From Rhodopseudomonas rhenobacensis (GTDB taxonomy: Bacteria; Pseudomonadota; Alphaproteobacteria; Rhizobiales; Xanthobacteraceae): a DNA stretch of 64,000 nt. Below, piece after piece: positions 9,308 through 18,472 of the stretch. The stretch is from the NCBI RefSeq assembly GCF_014203125.1, contig NZ_JACHIH010000002.1, positions 1-64,000 of the forward strand, in the 5' to 3' direction. The stretch's first letter is position 1. Every line of letters starts with the position of its first letter. The notes beneath the pieces are model-generated. The model worked only from the letters and a program-made list of their open reading frames with translations. It had not been told where the DNA came from and ran no database searches. The position numbers and the translations under genes are program-made.

Positions 9308-11134
9308 ATGTGCGGCATTGTCGGCATTCTGGGAAATGGTCCGGTAGCGGATCAACTGGTCGATTCGCTGAAGCGTCTTGAGTATCGCGGCTATGATTCC
9401 GCCGGCGTCGCCACGCTGGAGGGGACGCATCTGGCGCGACGCCGCGCCGAAGGCAAACTGCGCAACCTGGAAAAGCTGCTGAAGACCTCGCCGCTGCAAG
9501 GCCACATCGGCATCGGCCATACCCGCTGGGCGACCCACGGCAAACCGACCGAAAGCAACGCCCATCCGCACGCCACCGCGCGCGTCGCCGTGGTCCACAA
9601 CGGCATCATCGAGAATTTCCGCGAGCTTCGCCAGCAGCTGGAGAAGCAGGGCGCGGTGTTCAGCAGCGAGACCGACACCGAGGTGGTGGCGCATCTGGTC
9701 GACTCTTATCTCGCGATCGGCGCGTCGCCGGAAGACGCCGTCCGGCAGGCTTTGCCGCAACTGCGCGGCGCCTTCGCGCTGGCGTTCATTTTCACCGGCC
9801 ACGACGATCTCTTGATCGGCGCCCGCAAGGGCTCGCCGCTGGCGATCGGCTATGGCGACGGCGAGATGTATCTCGGCTCGGACGCGATCGCGCTGGCGCC
9901 GTTCACCGACACCATCAGCTATCTGGAAGACGGCGACTGGGTGGTGCTGACCCGCAACAGCGCAGTGGTGCGCGACGAGTTGGGCGTCGTCACCGTCCGC
10001 GACACGTTGAAATCCGGCGCCTCATCGCTGGTGGTCGACAAGGCCAACTATCGGCACTTCATGGCCAAGGAAATTCACGAGCAGCCCGAAGTGGTCGGCC
10101 ACACGCTGGCGCGCTACGTCGACATGGCGACCGAGCAGGTCGCCATGCCGGTGACGCTGCCGTTCGATTTCAAGGATATCCAGCGCGTCTCGATCACCGC
10201 CTGCGGCACCGCGAGCTACGCCGGCTTCATCGCCAAATACTGGTTCGAACGCTTCGCCCGGGTGCCGGTCGAAGTCGACGTCGCCTCCGAGTTCCGCTAC
10301 CGCGAGGCGCCGCTGCGCAAGGGCGATCTGGCGATCTTCATCTCGCAGTCCGGCGAAACCGCCGACACGCTGGCGGCGCTGCGCTACGCCAAGTCGCAAG
10401 GCCTGCATACGCTGTCGGTGGTCAACGTGCCGACCTCGACCATCGCCCGCGAAAGCGAAGTGGTGCTGCCGACGCTGGCCGGCCCGGAGATCGGCGTCGC
10501 CTCGACCAAGGCGTTCACCTGCCAGCTGATGGTGCTGGCGGCGCTGGCGGTTGCGGCCGGCAAGGCGCGCGGCGAATTGTCCGCCGAGGACGAGGGCCGG
10601 CTGGTCCATGGCCTCGTGGAAGTTCCGCGGCTGATGGCGGCGGCGCTCGGCACTGAACCGCAGATCGAGAAGCTGGCGCGCGACATCGCCAAGCGCCAGG
10701 ACGTGCTCTATCTCGGCCGCGGCACCAGCTATCCGCTGGCGCTGGAAGGCGCGCTGAAGTTGAAGGAAATCTCCTACATCCACGCCGAAGGCTATGCGGC
10801 GGGCGAACTCAAGCACGGCCCGATCGCGCTGATCGACGAGAACATGCCGGTGGTGGTGATCGCGCCGTTCGACCGGGTGTTCGAGAAGACGGTGTCGAAC
10901 ATGCAGGAGGTGGCGGCGCGCGGCGGCAACATCATCCTGATGACCGACGCCAAGGGCGCCGCCGAGGCGACCATCGAGTCGACGGTCACCATCATCCTGC
11001 CCGACATGGCGGCGGCGTTCACGCCGATGATCTACGCCATCCCGGTGCAGCTTCTGGCCTACCACACCGCCGTGGTGATGGGCACCGACGTCGATCAGCC
11101 GCGGAATCTCGCCAAGTCGGTGACCGTCGAATAG
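9308..11134 (+). CDS. glmS: Glutamine-fructose-6-phosphate aminotransferase (isomerizing)
   Basis: This cytosolic enzyme makes glucosamine-6-phosphate from fructose-6-P and glutamine, the first committed step to UDP-GlcNAc. The chosen ATG gives MCGIVGILGNG, exposing the catalytic Cys at residue 2 after Met removal. A frame-extending TTG at 9299 would bury that Cys and is rejected. A GGAG lies about 12 nt upstream. Domains are the N-terminal Ntn glutaminase (about 1-240, with GIGHTRWATHG) and two SIS domains (CGTASYAG, SQSGETADT, EIGVASTKAFTCQ), ending in KSVTVE as in the family. It is 608 aa, the normal length. Confidence 0.98.
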   Translation: MCGIVGILGNGPVADQLVDSLKRLEYRGYDSAGVATLEGTHLARRRAEGKLRNLEKLLKTSPLQGHIGIGHTRWATHGKPTESNAHPHATARVAVVHNGIIENFRELRQQLEKQGAVFSSETDTEVVAHLVDSYLAIGASPEDAVRQALPQLRGAFALAFIFTGHDDLLIGARKGSPLAIGYGDGEMYLGSDAIALAPFTDTISYLEDGDWVVLTRNSAVVRDELGVVTVRDTLKSGASSLVVDKANYRHFMAKEIHEQPEVVGHTLARYVDMATEQVAMPVTLPFDFKDIQRVSITACGTASYAGFIAKYWFERFARVPVEVDVASEFRYREAPLRKGDLAIFISQSGETADTLAALRYAKSQGLHTLSVVNVPTSTIARESEVVLPTLAGPEIGVASTKAFTCQLMVLAALAVAAGKARGELSAEDEGRLVHGLVEVPRLMAAALGTEPQIEKLARDIAKRQDVLYLGRGTSYPLALEGALKLKEISYIHAEGYAAGELKHGPIALIDENMPVVVIAPFDRVFEKTVSNMQEVAARGGNIILMTDAKGAAEATIESTVTIILPDMAAAFTPMIYAIPVQLLAYHTAVVMGTDVDQPRNLAKSVTVE

Positions 11135-11381
11135 GCAAACCGTCGCAGGCCGCCCGCGGCGGATCTTCGCCAAATTTCGATCCGTGGCAATAATCTTCTG
11201 ATTACAAAAGGTTATCGCGCGTTTGCGATCGATAATATTATCCCCGGGAAGGCTCTCGGTTGGCATTCGACATGCAATAGTCTGCACGATGGTCTGCTAG
11301 AATGCGCGGCAGCGCCGTCGGCTCGGACGGCGTTGACGATTCGTGGTCCAGCCACGATGTTCTTCCAAATGACCTGGATCC

Positions 11382-12179
11382 ATGATGACCCGTAACGATC
11401 AATCCCCCACCGAAGGCCCCCTCGAGCTCCCGCACGACCCGCCCCGCGGCTTCATGGCGCGGATCCGCAACTATTTCCTCACCGGGCTGATCGTGGCCGG
11501 CCCGATCGCCATCACGTTCTATCTGACCTGGTCGTTCGTGACCTGGGTCGACGCCTTCGTGCGGCCGTTCGTGCCGGCCGACTATCGCCCGGAAACCTAC
11601 CTGCAGCACTACCTGCCGTTCGGCGTGCCGGGCTCCGGGCTGGTGGTGGCGTTCGTGGCGCTGACGCTGCTCGGCTTCCTCACCGCCAATCTGATCGGCC
11701 GCACCCTGGTCGATCTCGGCGAGCGGCTGCTCGGCCGGATGCCGGTGGTGCGGGCGATCTATCGCGGGCTGAAGCAGGTGTTCGAGACGCTGTTCTCGGC
11801 CACCGGCTCCAGCTTCCGCAAGGTCGGCCTGGTGGAATTTCCGGCGCCGGGGATGTGGTCCTTGGTGCTGATCTCGCAGCCGCCTGGCGAGGAGATCGCC
11901 ACCAAGCTGCCGGGTCGCGACGAGCACATGTCGGTGTTCCTGCCTTGCGCGCCGAACCCGACCACCGGGTTCTTCTTCTACGTGCCGAAGAGCAAGGTGA
12001 TCGAAGTCGACATGACCGCCGAGGCCGCGGCGACGCTGATCATGTCGGCGGGCGTGGTGCAGCCGGGCTCCGATCCGCAGAAGAAGATCGCCGCCTTGGC
12101 CGGCACCGTGATGGCCGCCCGCGCCGTCAGCGATGCGCCGGAATCGGCGTTCTCGCGGCGGCCGGCGAAGGTCGATTAG
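11382..12179 (+). CDS. DUF502 family inner-membrane protein
   Basis: This 265-residue protein has two N-terminal transmembrane helices (FLTGLIVAGPIAITFYLTW at about 32-50, and a second near 90-110 in GSGLVVAFVALTLLGFLTAN). A cytoplasmic or periplasmic domain follows, with GLVEFPAPGMWSLVLIS and LPCAPNPTTGFFFYVPKS. The NPTTGFF signature and topology are characteristic of DUF502, widespread in proteobacteria and of uncertain function. The C-terminal 40 residues look unstructured. It stands alone between glmS and a palindromic repeat that separates it from recG. Confidence 0.88.
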   Translation: MMTRNDQSPTEGPLELPHDPPRGFMARIRNYFLTGLIVAGPIAITFYLTWSFVTWVDAFVRPFVPADYRPETYLQHYLPFGVPGSGLVVAFVALTLLGFLTANLIGRTLVDLGERLLGRMPVVRAIYRGLKQVFETLFSATGSSFRKVGLVEFPAPGMWSLVLISQPPGEEIATKLPGRDEHMSVFLPCAPNPTTGFFFYVPKSKVIEVDMTAEAAATLIMSAGVVQPGSDPQKKIAALAGTVMAARAVSDAPESAFSRRPAKVD

Positions 12180-12200
12180 AGATTTGTGGAATTGATTTGA

Positions 12201-12317
12201 GTCATTCCGGGGCGCGCGCAGCGATAGCTGCGAGCGAACCCGGAATCTCGCTCCACGCTCTGGCTGCCGCAAGATTCCGGGTTCGCTCGGCCTTTCGGCC
12301 TCGCGCCCCGGAATGAC
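12201..12317. repeat. Palindromic intergenic repeat, family A (GTCATTCCGGGGCGCG type)
   Basis: The element is a long imperfect inverted repeat. It opens with GTCATTCCGGGGCGCG and AGCGAACCCGGAATCTCG, and closes with GATTCCGGGTTCGCTCGG and CGCGCCCCGGAATGAC. It lies between the convergent ends of the DUF502 gene and recG, and the transcript would form a stable hairpin. A second, diverged copy is at 49554-49667 and a half copy near 49978-50014. Confidence 0.85.
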
Positions 12318-12332
12318 CGCGCATCGAGATAA

Positions 12333-14432
12333 TCACCCCGCGCCGATCAGCGGCAGCGCCTCGTCGCGTTCGAACAGATAGAGCAGGCAGCGCAGCGCCT
12401 CGCCGCGCTCGCCCTTGAGCTTCGGATTGTCCTTGAGGATCTGCAGCGCCTCGTCGCGGGCCTGCGCGATCAGCTGCGCATGCACCTCGGGCCGCGCGAT
12501 CCGGTAGCCGGGCAGGCCGCTCTGGCGGGTGCCGAGCACGTCGCCTTCGCCGCGCAGCTTGAGATCCTCCTCGGCGATCCGGAAGCCGTCGGTGGTCTCG
12601 CGGATCACCCGCAGCCGCGCCGCCGACATTTCGCCGAGCGGCTCCTTGTAGAGCAGCAGGCAGGTTGAGGATTCCGAGCCGCGGCCGATGCGGCCGCGCA
12701 GCTGGTGCAATTGCGCGAGGCCAAAGCGCTCGGCGTTCTCGATCACCATGATGGTGGCGTCAGGCACGTCGACGCCGACTTCGACCACGGTGGTGGCGAC
12801 CAGCAGGCCGATTTCGTGGGCAGCGAATTGCGCCATCACCCGGTCCTTGTCGGGGCCGCGCATCTTGCCGTGCACCAGGCCGACGCGGTCGCCATAGCGG
12901 AATTTCAGGCTCTCGAAGCGCTGCTCGGCGTCGGTGAGATTGACCGTTTCGGATTCCTCGACCAGCGGGCAGATCCAGTACACCAGCTTGCCGGCGCCGA
13001 GCGCGCGGCCGACCGCGTCCATCACCTCGGCGAGCCGGCTGTTCGGCACCGCGCGGGTGTCGATCGGCTGCCGGCCGGCCGGCTTCTCGCGCAACTCAGA
13101 GAGGTCCATGTCGCCGAAATAGCTCAGCACCAAGGTGCGCGGAATCGGCGTCGCGCTCAGCACCAGCACATCGACGGCGGCGCCCTTGCTGGTGAGCGCG
13201 AGGCGCTCGCGCACCCCGAAACGATGCTGCTCGTCGACCACCGCCAGCGCCAGGTCGTTGAACAGAACGTCGTCCTGGATCAGCGCGTGGGTGCCGACCA
13301 GGCAGTGAATCTCGCCGCTCGCGAGCGCGGCGAGAATCTCGCGGCGCTCCTTGCCTTTCTCGCGCCCGGTGAGAATCGCCACCCGCAAGCCGGCATGTGC
13401 CGCGAGCGGCGCGATGGTCTTGAAATGCTGCCGCGCCAGAATTTCGGTCGGCGCCATCAGCGCCGCCTGTTTGCCGACTTCGGCCACCGCCGCTGCGGCG
13501 AGCAGCGCCACCACGGTCTTGCCGGAGCCGACGTCGCCCTGCAGCAGCCGCAGCATCCGCACCGGCTGGCGCAAATCCTCGGCGATCGCCGCGGCGGCGG
13601 CCTGCTGCGACGCCGTCAGCGCGTAGGGCAGCGCGTCGATGATCTTGGCCCGCAATCCGCCATCGCCTGCGTTGCGGGTGCCGGCGGGCCGGCGCAACTG
13701 CGCACGCACCAGCGCCAGCGCCAATTGCCCGGCGAGCAATTCGTCATAGGCGAGGCGCGACCAGAACGGCCCGTCGGGCAGGATGTCAGTGAGCTCAACC
13801 GGGCGATGCACCCGCTCCAGCACCTCGGCGAACGGCGGAAAGCCGCAACGCCGCAGCACTTCCGGCGCGGTCCATTCCGGCAGCGTCGGCAATTTCAGCA
13901 GCGCCTGCGCGACGGCGCGGCGCAACGATCCGACCGCCAGGCCCTCGGTGAGCGGATACACCGGATCGATGCCGGAGAGCAGCGCGAGGCCGGCCTCGTC
14001 GACCACGCGGTCCGGATGCACGATCTGCAGCGTGCCGTCGAACATCTGCGCGGTGCCGGAGACGTAGCGCTTCTCGCCGACCGGCAGCAGCTTTTCGACA
14101 TAGCCCGGCTGGGCGCGGAAATAGGTCAGCACCACGTCGCCGGTGTCGTCGCTGGCATAGACCAGATGCGGCGCGCGGGAGCGGCCTTGCGGCGCCGGCC
14201 GATGCCGGTCGACGGTGACTTCCAGCGTCACCACCGTGCCCGGCACCGCGTCGCGGATTTTCGGCCGCGCCCGGCGGTCGATCACGCTGACCGGCAGATG
14301 CAGCAACAGATCGACCAGCCGCGGCGTCTCGCTGCGGTCGAGCAGATAGCGGAACAGCTTGTCCTGCTTCGGCCCGACACCGGGCAGACTGGTGATCGGT
14401 GCGAACAAGGGATTGAGCAGCGGAGGGCGCAT
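12333..14432 (-). CDS. recG: ATP-dependent DNA helicase RecG
   Basis: RecG remodels stalled replication forks and branched DNA. The protein is 699 aa. It has an N-terminal wedge/OB region (SVIDRRARPKIRD, then YVSGTAQMFDGTLQIVHPD), the SF2 helicase core with Walker A LLQGDVGSGKT near residue 300, the VVDEQHRFGV box II and the LSATPIPRTL motif III. A C-terminal helicase domain (TTVVEVGVDVPDAT, QLRGRIGRG) and the RecG tail (LRGEGDVLGTRQSG) follow. The frame runs 23 codons further, but ATG 14432 (MRPPLLNPLFAP) matches family starts. It is divergent from sdhE-mfd. Confidence 0.97.
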   Translation of the reverse strand: MRPPLLNPLFAPITSLPGVGPKQDKLFRYLLDRSETPRLVDLLLHLPVSVIDRRARPKIRDAVPGTVVTLEVTVDRHRPAPQGRSRAPHLVYASDDTGDVVLTYFRAQPGYVEKLLPVGEKRYVSGTAQMFDGTLQIVHPDRVVDEAGLALLSGIDPVYPLTEGLAVGSLRRAVAQALLKLPTLPEWTAPEVLRRCGFPPFAEVLERVHRPVELTDILPDGPFWSRLAYDELLAGQLALALVRAQLRRPAGTRNAGDGGLRAKIIDALPYALTASQQAAAAAIAEDLRQPVRMLRLLQGDVGSGKTVVALLAAAAVAEVGKQAALMAPTEILARQHFKTIAPLAAHAGLRVAILTGREKGKERREILAALASGEIHCLVGTHALIQDDVLFNDLALAVVDEQHRFGVRERLALTSKGAAVDVLVLSATPIPRTLVLSYFGDMDLSELREKPAGRQPIDTRAVPNSRLAEVMDAVGRALGAGKLVYWICPLVEESETVNLTDAEQRFESLKFRYGDRVGLVHGKMRGPDKDRVMAQFAAHEIGLLVATTVVEVGVDVPDATIMVIENAERFGLAQLHQLRGRIGRGSESSTCLLLYKEPLGEMSAARLRVIRETTDGFRIAEEDLKLRGEGDVLGTRQSGLPGYRIARPEVHAQLIAQARDEALQILKDNPKLKGERGEALRCLLYLFERDEALPLIGAG

Positions 14433-14592
14433 CGAACGACTCTGGGCCACGGAACGTGCCGGCAATCGACGACGATTGAATGCATTTTGCGCCGAATGCA
14501 ATGCGCGATCAGAGGCTGACAGCGGCGGAGTGGGCCGCTATATCAATCGCGCCCGGCACGTCCGGGCTTTCGGCGTTCAGACAGGTTTGACA

Positions 14593-14883
14593 ATGACAGG
14601 AACGACACGATCCAGCGGCGATCTCGACGTCCGGCGCAAGCGGCTTTTGTTCCAGTGCTGGCACCGCGGCACCCGCGAGATGGATCTGATCCTCGGCCAG
14701 TTCGCCGACGCCGAGATCGGCACTTTGACCGATCATGAAGTCGACGAGCTGGAGCAACTGATCGAGCTCACCGATCACGAGCTCTATGCCGCGGTGACCG
14801 GCGACGCCGCGCTGCCGGCGCAATTCCAGGGCGGGCTGTTCGAGCGCATCAAGACCTACGGCAACATGGACCGCGACGCATGA
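14593..14883 (+). CDS. sdhE: FAD assembly factor SdhE (succinate dehydrogenase assembly factor 2)
   Basis: The protein is 96 aa. The region RRKRLLFQCWHRGTREMDLI carries the RG(T/M)xE segment used by SdhE/SDH5 proteins to promote covalent flavinylation of SdhA; the acidic helical remainder (LTDHEVDELEQLIELTDHEL) also fits. The length is normal. The start is ATG 14593 (MTGTTRSSG); longer frames upstream lie in the recG promoter region. The stop overlaps the mfd start as ATGA, so the two are probably translationally coupled. Confidence 0.93.
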   Translation: MTGTTRSSGDLDVRRKRLLFQCWHRGTREMDLILGQFADAEIGTLTDHEVDELEQLIELTDHELYAAVTGDAALPAQFQGGLFERIKTYGNMDRDA

Positions 14884-17800
14884 AATCACCGACCCGCTCG
14901 CCCGCGGAATTGCTCGCCCCCGGGCAGGCTCTGACCTTCGCCAACGTCGCCGAGAGCGCCGAGGGGCTGATCGTTTCGGATCTGGCGCGCGCGGTCGCGG
15001 CGCGGCCGAAGCCGCCGGCGGTGTCGCTCGCGGTGATCTGCCGCGACGGCCCGCGGATGCAGCAATTGGCGCGCTCGCTGGAGTTCTTCGCGCCGGACTT
15101 GGCGGTGATGCAATTCCCGGCGTGGGATTGCCAGCCCTACGACCGGGTGTCGCCGCATGGCGGCGTGCTGGCGCAGCGCCTGACCACGCTGGCGCGGTTG
15201 TCGCGGCTGAAGGGCAGCGACAAGCCGCTGATCGTGCTGACCACGGTCAACGCCGTGGTGCAGCGGGTGCCGGCGCGCGAAGTGATCGCCGCGCAGGCGC
15301 TGTCGGTGGCACCCGGCCACGCGGTGTCGATGGAGTCGATCGTCGCCTGGCTCGAGCACAACGGCTACAGCCGCTCCTCGACGGTGCGCGAGCCCGGCGA
15401 ATACGCGGTGCGCGGCGGCATCCTCGATCTGTTTCCGGCCGGGCTCGATCAGCCGGTGCGCTTCGACTTCTTCGGCGATACGCTGGAATCGATCCGCACC
15501 TTCGACGCCGAGACCCAGCGCACGCTGCTCGACATGCGCGCGCTCGATCTGGTGCCGATCTCGGAATTCCAACTGGTCACCGACACCATCCGCAAATTCC
15601 GCATGGGCTATGTCGCCGAATTCGGCGCGCCGCTGCGCGACGATCAGCTTTATGAAGCGGTCAGCGAAGGCCGCCGCTATCCCGGCATGGAGCACTGGCT
15701 GCCCTTGTTCCAGGAGCGGATGGACACGCTGTTCGACTATCTCGACCGCACCCCGATAGCGATCGAACCCCAAGGCGAAGACGCCGCGCGCGAACGCTTC
15801 AAGCAGATCAGCGATTACTATCTGGCGCGGCGCGAGGCGCGGGACATTCCCGGCGGCGGCGCGATCTACAATCCGCTGCCGCCGGATCGGCTGTATCTGG
15901 CCGAGCCCGAATGGGAGAAGCGACTGCAAGGCGTGGCGCTCGCCCGGCTGACGCCGTTCGCGGTGCCGGCCGACGACGGCCACGTCATCGATGCCGCGGC
16001 GCGGGCCGGCCGCAACTTCGCGCCGGAGCGCGCCGACGCCGCGGTCAACGTGTTCGCGGCCGTGGTGGCGCATGTCCAGGCGCTGCAGGGCCAGCGCAAG
16101 AAGGTGGTGGTGGCGCTGTGGAGCGAAGGCTCGCGCGACCGCATGGCGAGCATGTTGAAGGACCACAAGCTGCTCAACCTTACATCCGTGAATTCCTGGC
16201 GCACGGTGCAGGCGACGCCGCGCAACGAGGCGATGCTGGCGGTGGTCGGAATGGAGGCCGGCTTCGAGACCGACACTATCGCGGTGATCAGCGAGCAGGA
16301 CATTCTCGGCGACCGCTTGGTGCGGCCGCGCAAGGCCAGCCGCAAGCTCGACAACTTCATCTCCGAAGTCACCAGTCTTTCGGCCGGCGACCTCGTGGTT
16401 CATGTTGAGCACGGCATCGGCCGTTTCGTCGGGCTGCAGACGCTGGAGGTCGGCGGCGCGCCGCATGACTGCCTCGAGCTGCACTACGCCGCCGAGACCA
16501 AGCTGTTTCTGCCGGTCGAAAACATCGAGCTGTTGTCGCGCTACGGCTCCGACCACGCCCATGTCGAGCTTGATAGGCTCGGCGGCTCCGGCTGGCAGGC
16601 GCGCAAGGCCAAGCTGAAGAACCGCATCCGCGAAATGGCCGGCGAGCTGATCAAGATCGCCGCCGAACGGCATCTGCGCGAAGCGCCGAAGCTGGTGATA
16701 CAGCCGCATCTCTACGACGAGTTCTGCGCGCGGTTTCCCTATGACGAGACCGAGGATCAGCTCGGCGCCATCAACGCGTCGCTGCAGGATCTCGAAAGCG
16801 GCAAGCCGATGGACCGGCTGGTCTGCGGCGACGTCGGCTTCGGCAAGACCGAAGTGGCATTGCGCGCCACCTTTGCGGTGGCGATGGAAGGTAAGCAGGT
16901 CGCCGTGGTGGTGCCGACCACGCTTTTGGCGCGGCAACACGCGCGCAATTTCACCGAGCGGTTTCGCGGTTTTCCGGTCAATGTCGGCCAGGCCTCCCGG
17001 CTGGTGCCGCCGAAAGAACTCTCAAAGGTCAAGAAGGGCATTGCGGAGGGCGCCATCGACATCGTGGTCGGCACCCACGCGCTGCTCGGCAAGTCGATCA
17101 AGTTCAAGGACCTCGGCCTTATCGTGGTGGATGAAGAGCAGCATTTCGGCGTCAGTCACAAGGAGCGGCTGAAGCAATTGCGCGCCGAGGTGCACGTGCT
17201 GACGCTGAGCGCCACGCCGATTCCCCGCACGCTGCAACTGGCGCTGACCGGGGTGCGCGATCTGTCGATCATCGCCTCGCCGCCGGTCGATCGATTGGCG
17301 GTGCGCACCTTCGTGGCGCCGCACGATCCGTTGATGATCCGCGAGGCGCTATTGCGCGAGCGCTATCGTGGCGGCCAGGCGTTCTATGTCTGCCCGCGGA
17401 TCGAGGATCTCGCCGGCGTCAAGGATTTCCTCGACAAGCACGTCCCGGAGATGAAGGTCGCGGTCGCCCACGGCCAGATGCCGCCGACGGTGATCGAAGA
17501 CATCATGTCGGCGTTCTACGACGGCAAATACGACATCCTGCTGTCGACCACCATCGTCGAGTCGGGTCTCGATATTCCCAACGCCAACACGCTGATCGTG
17601 CATCGCGCCGACATGTTTGGTCTGGCGCAGCTCTATCAGCTGCGCGGCCGGGTCGGGCGCTCGAAACTACGCGCCTATGCGCTGTTCACGCTGCCGTCGC
17701 AGCACCAGATCACCGCGCAGGCGGAGCGCCGGCTCAAAGTGCTGCAGTCGCTGGAGACGCTCGGCGCCGGCTTCCAGCTCGCCTCGCACGATCTCGATAT

Positions 17801-18398
17801 CCGCGGCGCCGGCAATCTCTTGGGCGAAGAGCAGTCCGGCCACATCAAGGAGGTCGGCTTCGAACTGTACCAATCGATGCTGGAAGAAGCGATCGTCAAC
17901 CTCAAGGCCGGCGTGGTCGAGCCGGTCGCCGACCGCTGGTCGCCGCAGATCACCATCGGCATGCCGGTGCTGATCCCGGAGGAGTTCGTCGCCGATCTGT
18001 CGGTGCGGCTGTCGCTGTATCGCCGGCTCGCCGATCTCGACACCGACGAGGAGATCGACGCCTTCGCCGCCGAACTACGCGACCGCTTCGGCCTGTTGCC
18101 GGACGAGGTGCGCTATCTGTTCAAGGTCGCGGCGATCAAGGCGTATTGCCGCCGCGCCAATGTCGAGAAGGTCGATGCCGGCCCGAAGGGCGTGGTGATT
18201 TCGTTCCGCGACAACTCGTTCGCGCAGCCGGATCGCTTGGTGTTCTTCATCAAGCAGCACGGCAAGGCCGCCAAGGTGCGGCCGGACATGAAGGTGGTGT
18301 TCCTGCAGGACTGGGAAACCCCGGAAGAGCGCCTGATCGGCACCACCGAAATCCTGCGCCAGCTCGCCAATTTGGCGGAAGACCGCAAGGCGGCTTAG
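14880..18398 (+). CDS. mfd: Transcription-repair coupling factor
   Basis: Mfd removes RNA polymerase stalled at lesions and recruits UvrA. The 1172-aa protein has the full family layout. A UvrB-like N-terminal region (DCQPYDRVSPHGGVLAQRL; VREPGEYAVRGGILDLFP) comes first. The RNA polymerase-interacting domain starts near residue 500 (GDLVVHVEHGIGRFVGL). The RecG-like translocase has Walker A CGDVGFGKTEVAL near residue 650, VVDEEQHFGV near 750 and QLRGRVGRSK. The TRCF domain is C-terminal. Its ATG overlaps the sdhE stop. Confidence 0.97.
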   Translation: MKSPTRSPAELLAPGQALTFANVAESAEGLIVSDLARAVAARPKPPAVSLAVICRDGPRMQQLARSLEFFAPDLAVMQFPAWDCQPYDRVSPHGGVLAQRLTTLARLSRLKGSDKPLIVLTTVNAVVQRVPAREVIAAQALSVAPGHAVSMESIVAWLEHNGYSRSSTVREPGEYAVRGGILDLFPAGLDQPVRFDFFGDTLESIRTFDAETQRTLLDMRALDLVPISEFQLVTDTIRKFRMGYVAEFGAPLRDDQLYEAVSEGRRYPGMEHWLPLFQERMDTLFDYLDRTPIAIEPQGEDAARERFKQISDYYLARREARDIPGGGAIYNPLPPDRLYLAEPEWEKRLQGVALARLTPFAVPADDGHVIDAAARAGRNFAPERADAAVNVFAAVVAHVQALQGQRKKVVVALWSEGSRDRMASMLKDHKLLNLTSVNSWRTVQATPRNEAMLAVVGMEAGFETDTIAVISEQDILGDRLVRPRKASRKLDNFISEVTSLSAGDLVVHVEHGIGRFVGLQTLEVGGAPHDCLELHYAAETKLFLPVENIELLSRYGSDHAHVELDRLGGSGWQARKAKLKNRIREMAGELIKIAAERHLREAPKLVIQPHLYDEFCARFPYDETEDQLGAINASLQDLESGKPMDRLVCGDVGFGKTEVALRATFAVAMEGKQVAVVVPTTLLARQHARNFTERFRGFPVNVGQASRLVPPKELSKVKKGIAEGAIDIVVGTHALLGKSIKFKDLGLIVVDEEQHFGVSHKERLKQLRAEVHVLTLSATPIPRTLQLALTGVRDLSIIASPPVDRLAVRTFVAPHDPLMIREALLRERYRGGQAFYVCPRIEDLAGVKDFLDKHVPEMKVAVAHGQMPPTVIEDIMSAFYDGKYDILLSTTIVESGLDIPNANTLIVHRADMFGLAQLYQLRGRVGRSKLRAYALFTLPSQHQITAQAERRLKVLQSLETLGAGFQLASHDLDIRGAGNLLGEEQSGHIKEVGFELYQSMLEEAIVNLKAGVVEPVADRWSPQITIGMPVLIPEEFVADLSVRLSLYRRLADLDTDEEIDAFAAELRDRFGLLPDEVRYLFKVAAIKAYCRRANVEKVDAGPKGVVISFRDNSFAQPDRLVFFIKQHGKAAKVRPDMKVVFLQDWETPEERLIGTTEILRQLANLAEDRKAA

Positions 18399-18472
18399 GG
18401 CGGGCGCGGTCACAGGTTTGCCACAAGGAAAATGGCCATCGGCATCGGCGCCGATGGCGCGTTCGACGGGTA

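Noticed and set aside
12705-14519. Forward open frame of 604 codons opposite recG
   Set aside because: Shadow of recG in a high-GC genome; no ribosome site or family features.
14886-16940. Reverse open frame of 684 codons opposite mfd
   Set aside because: Complement of the mfd reading frame with biased Arg/His/Gln composition.
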